This document shows positions 19,678 to 21,189 of a DNA stretch of 21,189 bases, in pieces (within the stretch, counting starts at the first letter, position 1; every line of letters begins with the position of its first letter). Made by a program: the position numbers and the translations under genes. Under the pieces are notes generated by a model. It made no database searches. It worked only from the letters and a program-made list of their open reading frames with translations, and was not told the DNA's origin. The DNA is from Seison nebaliae (Eukaryota; Rotifera; Pararotatoria; Seisonacea; Seisonidae): the NCBI GenBank assembly GCA_023231475.1, contig JALJEE010001068.1, positions 1-21,189 of the forward strand, given 5' to 3'.

Positions 19678-20310
19678 ATGCAAAGGACCGCTTGCCAAGC
19701 GGTCAAAGACGCAATTTGGAACCAGATTTCGGATTTCGACGAAGTAATCGATGAATTTGAGGATGTCGACAGAAGAACGGGGTCAAAGGGTATAACTACT
19801 GCGGGAACACACCAATCTTCTTGTGGTCAATTTGTGGAAGAAGATTGGGAAGAGACATGGAGATCAAGTTCATTTCGATCTCCCTCTGCTCTAAGTTGTT
19901 CCCAAAGGCCAATACCAATCCCCAAAAAAATATTTGGGAACACCGAAGTGATATATCGTGCTAAAAGCACGAGATTCCATCAGGAATTAATATCTCAGTA
20001 TTCGATGGAGAATGTAAGTAACGGAACGGTTACTCCCCCCTCGAAAACCGAAAAAATCAACATCCTACCCGCTGGAGTGGAATTTAGTTCAAGGTCGTTA
20101 TCAACTATTTCCCTCAGCGGGGAAGATTTGAACGAAATTTCGGTCGTTTCATTGTTGAAGAATAAACGGTTTATAAAGAGGGGGGACAAAGAGCATTTCG
20201 ATGGAGGTACGACTGAGTTAAGGGCTCCCAAGAGACGGGCGGATCCAGATTCTCTCGTTGAACCGGTGGTAAAAAAACTGAGAAGGGATCCGGATATAAT
20301 CGCCCAATGA
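19678..20310 (+). CDS. Unrecognised nuclear-type protein, GC-richer than neighbours
   Basis: Open frame of 210 residues from ATG at 19678 to TGA at 20308-20310, followed by AATAAA at 20414. I recognise no family. The N-terminus is acidic (FDEVIDEFEDVDRR), the middle is Ser/Pro-rich, and the C-terminus carries two basic clusters that look like a bipartite nuclear signal (APKRRADPD and VVKKLRRDPD). No membrane helix is seen. Codon third positions are clearly GC-richer than in the surrounding genes, and several perfect hairpins lie inside the frame. An overlapping frame (19556-19747) upstream could be a first exon or an older reading frame, so the N-terminus is uncertain. It could be a transferred gene, part of a mobile element, or a fast-evolving native gene. 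Confidence 0.5.
   Translation: MQRTACQAVKDAIWNQISDFDEVIDEFEDVDRRTGSKGITTAGTHQSSCGQFVEEDWEETWRSSSFRSPSALSCSQRPIPIPKKIFGNTEVIYRAKSTRFHQELISQYSMENVSNGTVTPPSKTEKINILPAGVEFSSRSLSTISLSGEDLNEISVVSLLKNKRFIKRGDKEHFDGGTTELRAPKRRADPDSLVEPVVKKLRRDPDIIAQ
19686..19972. repeat. Cluster of perfect hairpins inside the unrecognised CDS
   Basis: Four perfect inverted repeats: GACCGCTT/AAGCGGTC (19686-19693, 19697-19704, loop 3), GGAGATC/GATCTCC (19859-19865, 19877-19883, loop 11), CCCAAA/TTTGGG (19921-19926, 19933-19938) and TCGTGCT/AGCACGA (19956-19962, 19966-19972, loop 3). Confidence 0.55.
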
Positions 20311-20413
20311 TTTGTCTTTTTGTGATTTATGTGTGATATAATTCCTGTTTAATAACTGTTCCTGTTTTTGTATTTGTCATTTAAATTTTCTCATCTTAAT
20401 TTCATTTTTGTTT

Positions 20414-20419
20414 AATAAA
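20414..20419 (+). terminator. Poly(A) signal AATAAA, unrecognised gene
   Basis: AATAAA 104 nt after the TGA at 20308-20310, supporting a real transcript from the plus strand. Confidence 0.55.
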
Positions 20420-21050
20420 AGTGTATGTCCCTCTGTAATTATAAATATTTGAAGAATTTTTACAGAAACGATGTCAGATATATATCCAGATATATATAGT
20501 CAGATTTCGATGAAAGTCAGAATAAATATTTTTTATTTCATCCTCATGAGATACATATGAAAATGAGAAATTAAGCAGAAAATTTCGACACTTTCAGAAT
20601 ACTGAATTTTGTTTCTTTATTTTCCAACAAAAATCATTCATACAATTATAATTGTGTAATATTTGATCTGATATTTGTCTATTTTTTTTAGAATATTCGA
20701 TATATATTTGTAGTTGAAGTTGTATAAATGTATTAGTGATCGATCGATGTTGTCTAGACAAAATATGTTTTAGAAAAAGATAATTTTGAGTTATGTTTGG
20801 GAAAAACGATCTAAAAATGCAACACAAAATGCAATTAAAGATGAAGTTGTTAAAAAATCGAATAAAATTGGAAAACGAATCATACAATCTCAATTTATTT
20901 CCAGTAATTGTTTGCTGTATTTATTGATAGTAAATTGTAATTTAGAATTAAAATTTTCCAACTAAAAGACAAATGAGATGACAACATGATAAAAGGACAA
21001 ATAAATTATTTTCCTTATTTTCGGTTACTTCTTTTTCTGTCATGCGAGAA
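20420..21050. other. Intergenic, no gene seen
   Basis: About 630 bases of AT-rich sequence with stops in all frames. A direct repeat AGATATATATCCAGATATATAT lies around 20477-20499. No RNA gene recognised. Confidence 0.4.
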
Positions 21051-21052
21051 AA

Positions 21053-21189
21053 AATGAGGAATTTCACAAAAAGGTTTTCGTCTACTCACCAACGGGGATC
21101 TACCACTCAATCTATTCGCGAATGCTATCCTATTACTGTATCACACGGAGTCTTTGATCTGTTGCCTGTGGGCCCTTGACCGGTTCAAC
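21053..21189 (+). other. Possible partial exon at window edge
   Basis: From about 21075 the sequence becomes visibly GC-richer. One plus-strand frame is open from about 21059 to the window end (NGDLPLNLFANAILLLYH then CCLWALDR), hydrophobic in the middle. On the minus strand the same patch ends in a consensus-like donor GTGAGTAG. Either strand could hold an exon. Too short to identify. Confidence 0.2.

Noticed and set aside
19556-19747. 63-codon frame with ATG start overlapping the unrecognised gene
   Set aside because: Overlaps the longer frame by 70 bases in another phase and no intron of normal length joins them. Kept only as an uncertainty about the N-terminus.
21075-21189. Possible tRNA or rRNA fragment in the GC-richer edge
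   Set aside because: No cloverleaf, no T-loop consensus and no recognisable rRNA segment on either strand.

Overview
The window is nuclear DNA of a small, gene-dense, strongly AT-rich animal genome. Genes sit tens to a few hundred bases apart on both strands. They are cut by many very short introns (about 41-79 nt), and exon joins can be checked by reading phase and family resemblance. Of 43 introns I could phase-check in five genes, 41 begin GTT rather than GTA/GTG, with TTTTAG/TTTTCAG-type 3' ends. The organism is inferred to be a compact-genome metazoan with flagellated sperm, because a gene resembling a CatSper auxiliary subunit is present. CatSper has generally been reported as lost from arthropods and nematodes, which argues weakly against those groups. 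I cannot name the species.

Layout. 1-1035 (+): 3' part of a gene for a mucin-like poly-threonine membrane protein. 1036-1809: no gene seen. 1810-2916 (+): six-exon FET-family (FUS/TAF15/cabeza-like) RNA-binding protein. 3123-3707 (+): intronless cyclophilin-like protein lacking most active-site residues. 3767-9136 (-): about 23-exon, about 1355-residue CatSper beta/delta/epsilon-like membrane protein. 9259-11611 (-): nine-exon NEK8-like kinase with RCC1 repeats. 11612-11760: short divergent promoter. 11761-12195 (+): PTRHD1. 12487-12963 (+): divergent homeodomain-like protein. 13899-16780 (+): seven-exon PP2A B55 regulatory subunit with a long acidic C-terminal extension. 17587-18397 (-): three-exon RTF2. 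18398-19550: AT-rich spacer containing a fold-back sequence. 19678-20310 (+): unrecognised, GC-richer, hairpin-rich coding sequence. 20311-21189: spacer, with a possible exon fragment at the right edge.

How the genes relate. NEK8-like kinase and CatSper are both cilium/flagellum genes and lie head to tail with about 120 nt between the stop of one and the candidate start of the next, which suggests but does not prove co-expression. The others are housekeeping or regulatory genes (RNA binding, PP2A signalling, replication/ubiquitin, peptidyl-tRNA hydrolase family) with no evident shared pathway. No rRNA, tRNA, CRISPR array, intact transposon or viral gene was recognised.
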